Source: Planotetraspora phitsanulokensis
Lineage (GTDB): Bacteria; Actinomycetota; Actinomycetes; Streptosporangiales; Streptosporangiaceae
Reading direction: 5' to 3'
DNA: 64,000 nt
Assembly (NCBI RefSeq): GCF_016863295.1
Contig: NZ_BOOP01000009.1
Coordinates: forward strand, 1-64,000
This document shows, piece after piece, positions 63,594 through 64,000 of this stretch. Below the pieces are notes generated by a model. The model saw only the letters and a program-made list of their open reading frames with translations, had not been told where the DNA came from and did not search any database. The first letter of the stretch is position 1. Each line of letters opens with the position of its first letter. A program made the translations under genes and the position numbers.

Positions 63594-63633
63594 GCGCCTC
63601 GCTTCGCCTCGCCTCGCCTCGCCTCGCCTCGCG
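63594..63633. repeat. CGCCT pentanucleotide microsatellite
   Basis: About seven near-perfect copies of CGCCT/CGCTT lie upstream of the membrane protein gene. This and the surrounding 63509-63814 stretch (about 300 bp) show no gene or promoter that I can support. Confidence 0.65.
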
Positions 63634-63814
63634 ACAAGAGTGCGCGGCCGCTCCCATCACGTACAGACTCTCGATCGCCGACTCATGCGCACGCAACATA
63701 CGGCTGTGTCCGGCATACGTCGACACCTCGCCTTGACCGCCGGGCTTCCCCACCTCGCGCCCGCCCGCTCGCCGGACTCTCCGATGTCAAACTTCCTCGG
63801 ACGTTTCTCGGACG

Positions 63815-64000
63815 TCAGAAAGGCGGATCATCGGCTGTGGGATCGGGAGGCGGTCTGCCGGGCGGCTCGTGAGGCCGCCGCCCCGGCCCAGCCGCCGAAT
63901 CGATTGGCCCCTCTGCTGCCCGTTCGACGTACGCCGGTTCCAACCAGATGGGGCTGCCCTCCCAACGTGAGAGCAGATACACCGACGCATCAAGGGCGAT
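63815..64000 (-). CDS. 3' end of a gene running off the window
   Basis: An open frame of 62 codons on the minus strand enters from the right edge and ends at TGA 63815-63817. It reads ...IALDASVYLLSRWEGSPIWLEPAYVERAA and closes with a Pro-rich tail ending DPTADDPPF. Codon third positions are GC-rich as in real genes, and the sequence is unlike a shadow frame. The start lies outside the window and no family is recognisable. Confidence 0.5.
   Translation of the reverse strand: MALDASVYLLSRWEGSPIWLEPAYVERAAEGPIDSAAGPGRRPHEPPGRPPPDPTADDPPF

Noticed and set aside
63505-63993. Short minus-strand frames at 63505-63753 and 63787-63993
   Set aside because: The first reads through microsatellite DNA; the second is in a different frame from the better-supported partial gene entering from the right edge.

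Overview
The window is high-GC actinomycete DNA: GTG starts are frequent, genes are packed into operons with ATGA/GTGA overlaps, and there are an F420-type luciferase-like oxidoreductase, two Tat-exported oxidoreductases and several TetR/XRE/IclR/ArsR regulators. Gene content points to a soil steroid-degrading actinomycete, possibly Streptosporangiales; the genus assignment is only a guess. No rRNA, tRNA, CRISPR array, transposase or integrase was recognised.

Layout. (1) 0.1-3.6 kb: an aromatic-ring FAD monooxygenase with its TetR regulator, divergent from an XRE/MmyB-type regulator. (2) 3.9-11.0 kb: a TauABC/SsuABC-like transporter operon ending in an LVIVD-repeat protein, convergent with a two-subunit Tat-exported molybdenum hydroxylase (isoquinoline 1-oxidoreductase type). 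Four near-identical palindromes (GCAAYCGATTGC class) bracket the transporter operon. (3) 11.2-13.8 kb: a luciferase-like oxidoreductase and a DUF6745-type pair. (4) 13.9-15.6 kb: a secreted class I cholesterol oxidase. (5) 15.7-33.5 kb: the lower steroid pathway for rings C and D, matching the mycobacterial KstR2 regulon: kstR2, fadA6, ipdF-like, fadE30, ipdABC, echA20, fadD3 and several SDRs. A canonical KstR2 box (AACAAGCGCTTGCT) and related boxes sit at its promoters. A peptidase S37 gene and an ArsR/aldo-keto reductase pair are interspersed. (6) 33.5-41.8 kb: fadE28/fadE29-like acyl-CoA dehydrogenases with a frameshifted MaoC hydratase, two acyl-CoA ligases and SDRs. (7) 41.8-59.3 kb: the upper ring-degrading genes: a KstR-like TetR, hsaA, kshA, hsaC, hsaE-G-F, kshB, kstD, hsaD, hsaB and an IclR regulator, plus a second HsaA-like protein, a second KstD-like flavoprotein and a glycine/glutamine-repeat membrane protein. 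(8) 59.3-61.7 kb: two divergent acyl-CoA dehydrogenases with a KstR2-like box. (9) 61.8-64 kb: unrelated small and membrane proteins and the 3' end of a gene running off the window.

How it works together. Cholesterol oxidase can make the 3-keto-4-ene; KstD and KshAB open ring B; HsaAB hydroxylates ring A of 3-HSA; HsaC cleaves it; HsaD hydrolyses the product to HIP and 2-hydroxyhexa-2,4-dienoate, which HsaE-F-G turn into central metabolites. FadD3 activates HIP, and FadE30/IpdF/EchA20/IpdAB/IpdC/FadA6 with further FadEs dismantle rings C and D. The FadE28/29-MaoC set would act on the shortened side chain.

The most notable new observation is a recurrent palindrome, consensus TCCCGCTGAnYGGGA, found about 70 bp upstream of the start codon of essentially every upper-pathway transcription unit between 32.7 and 57.7 kb, including the KstR-like regulator. 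The mycobacterial KstR motif was not found in the promoter regions read. This suggests a different control system for cholesterol-ring genes in this lineage, read by either the cluster IclR or the KstR-like TetR, alongside a conserved KstR2 system for rings C/D.
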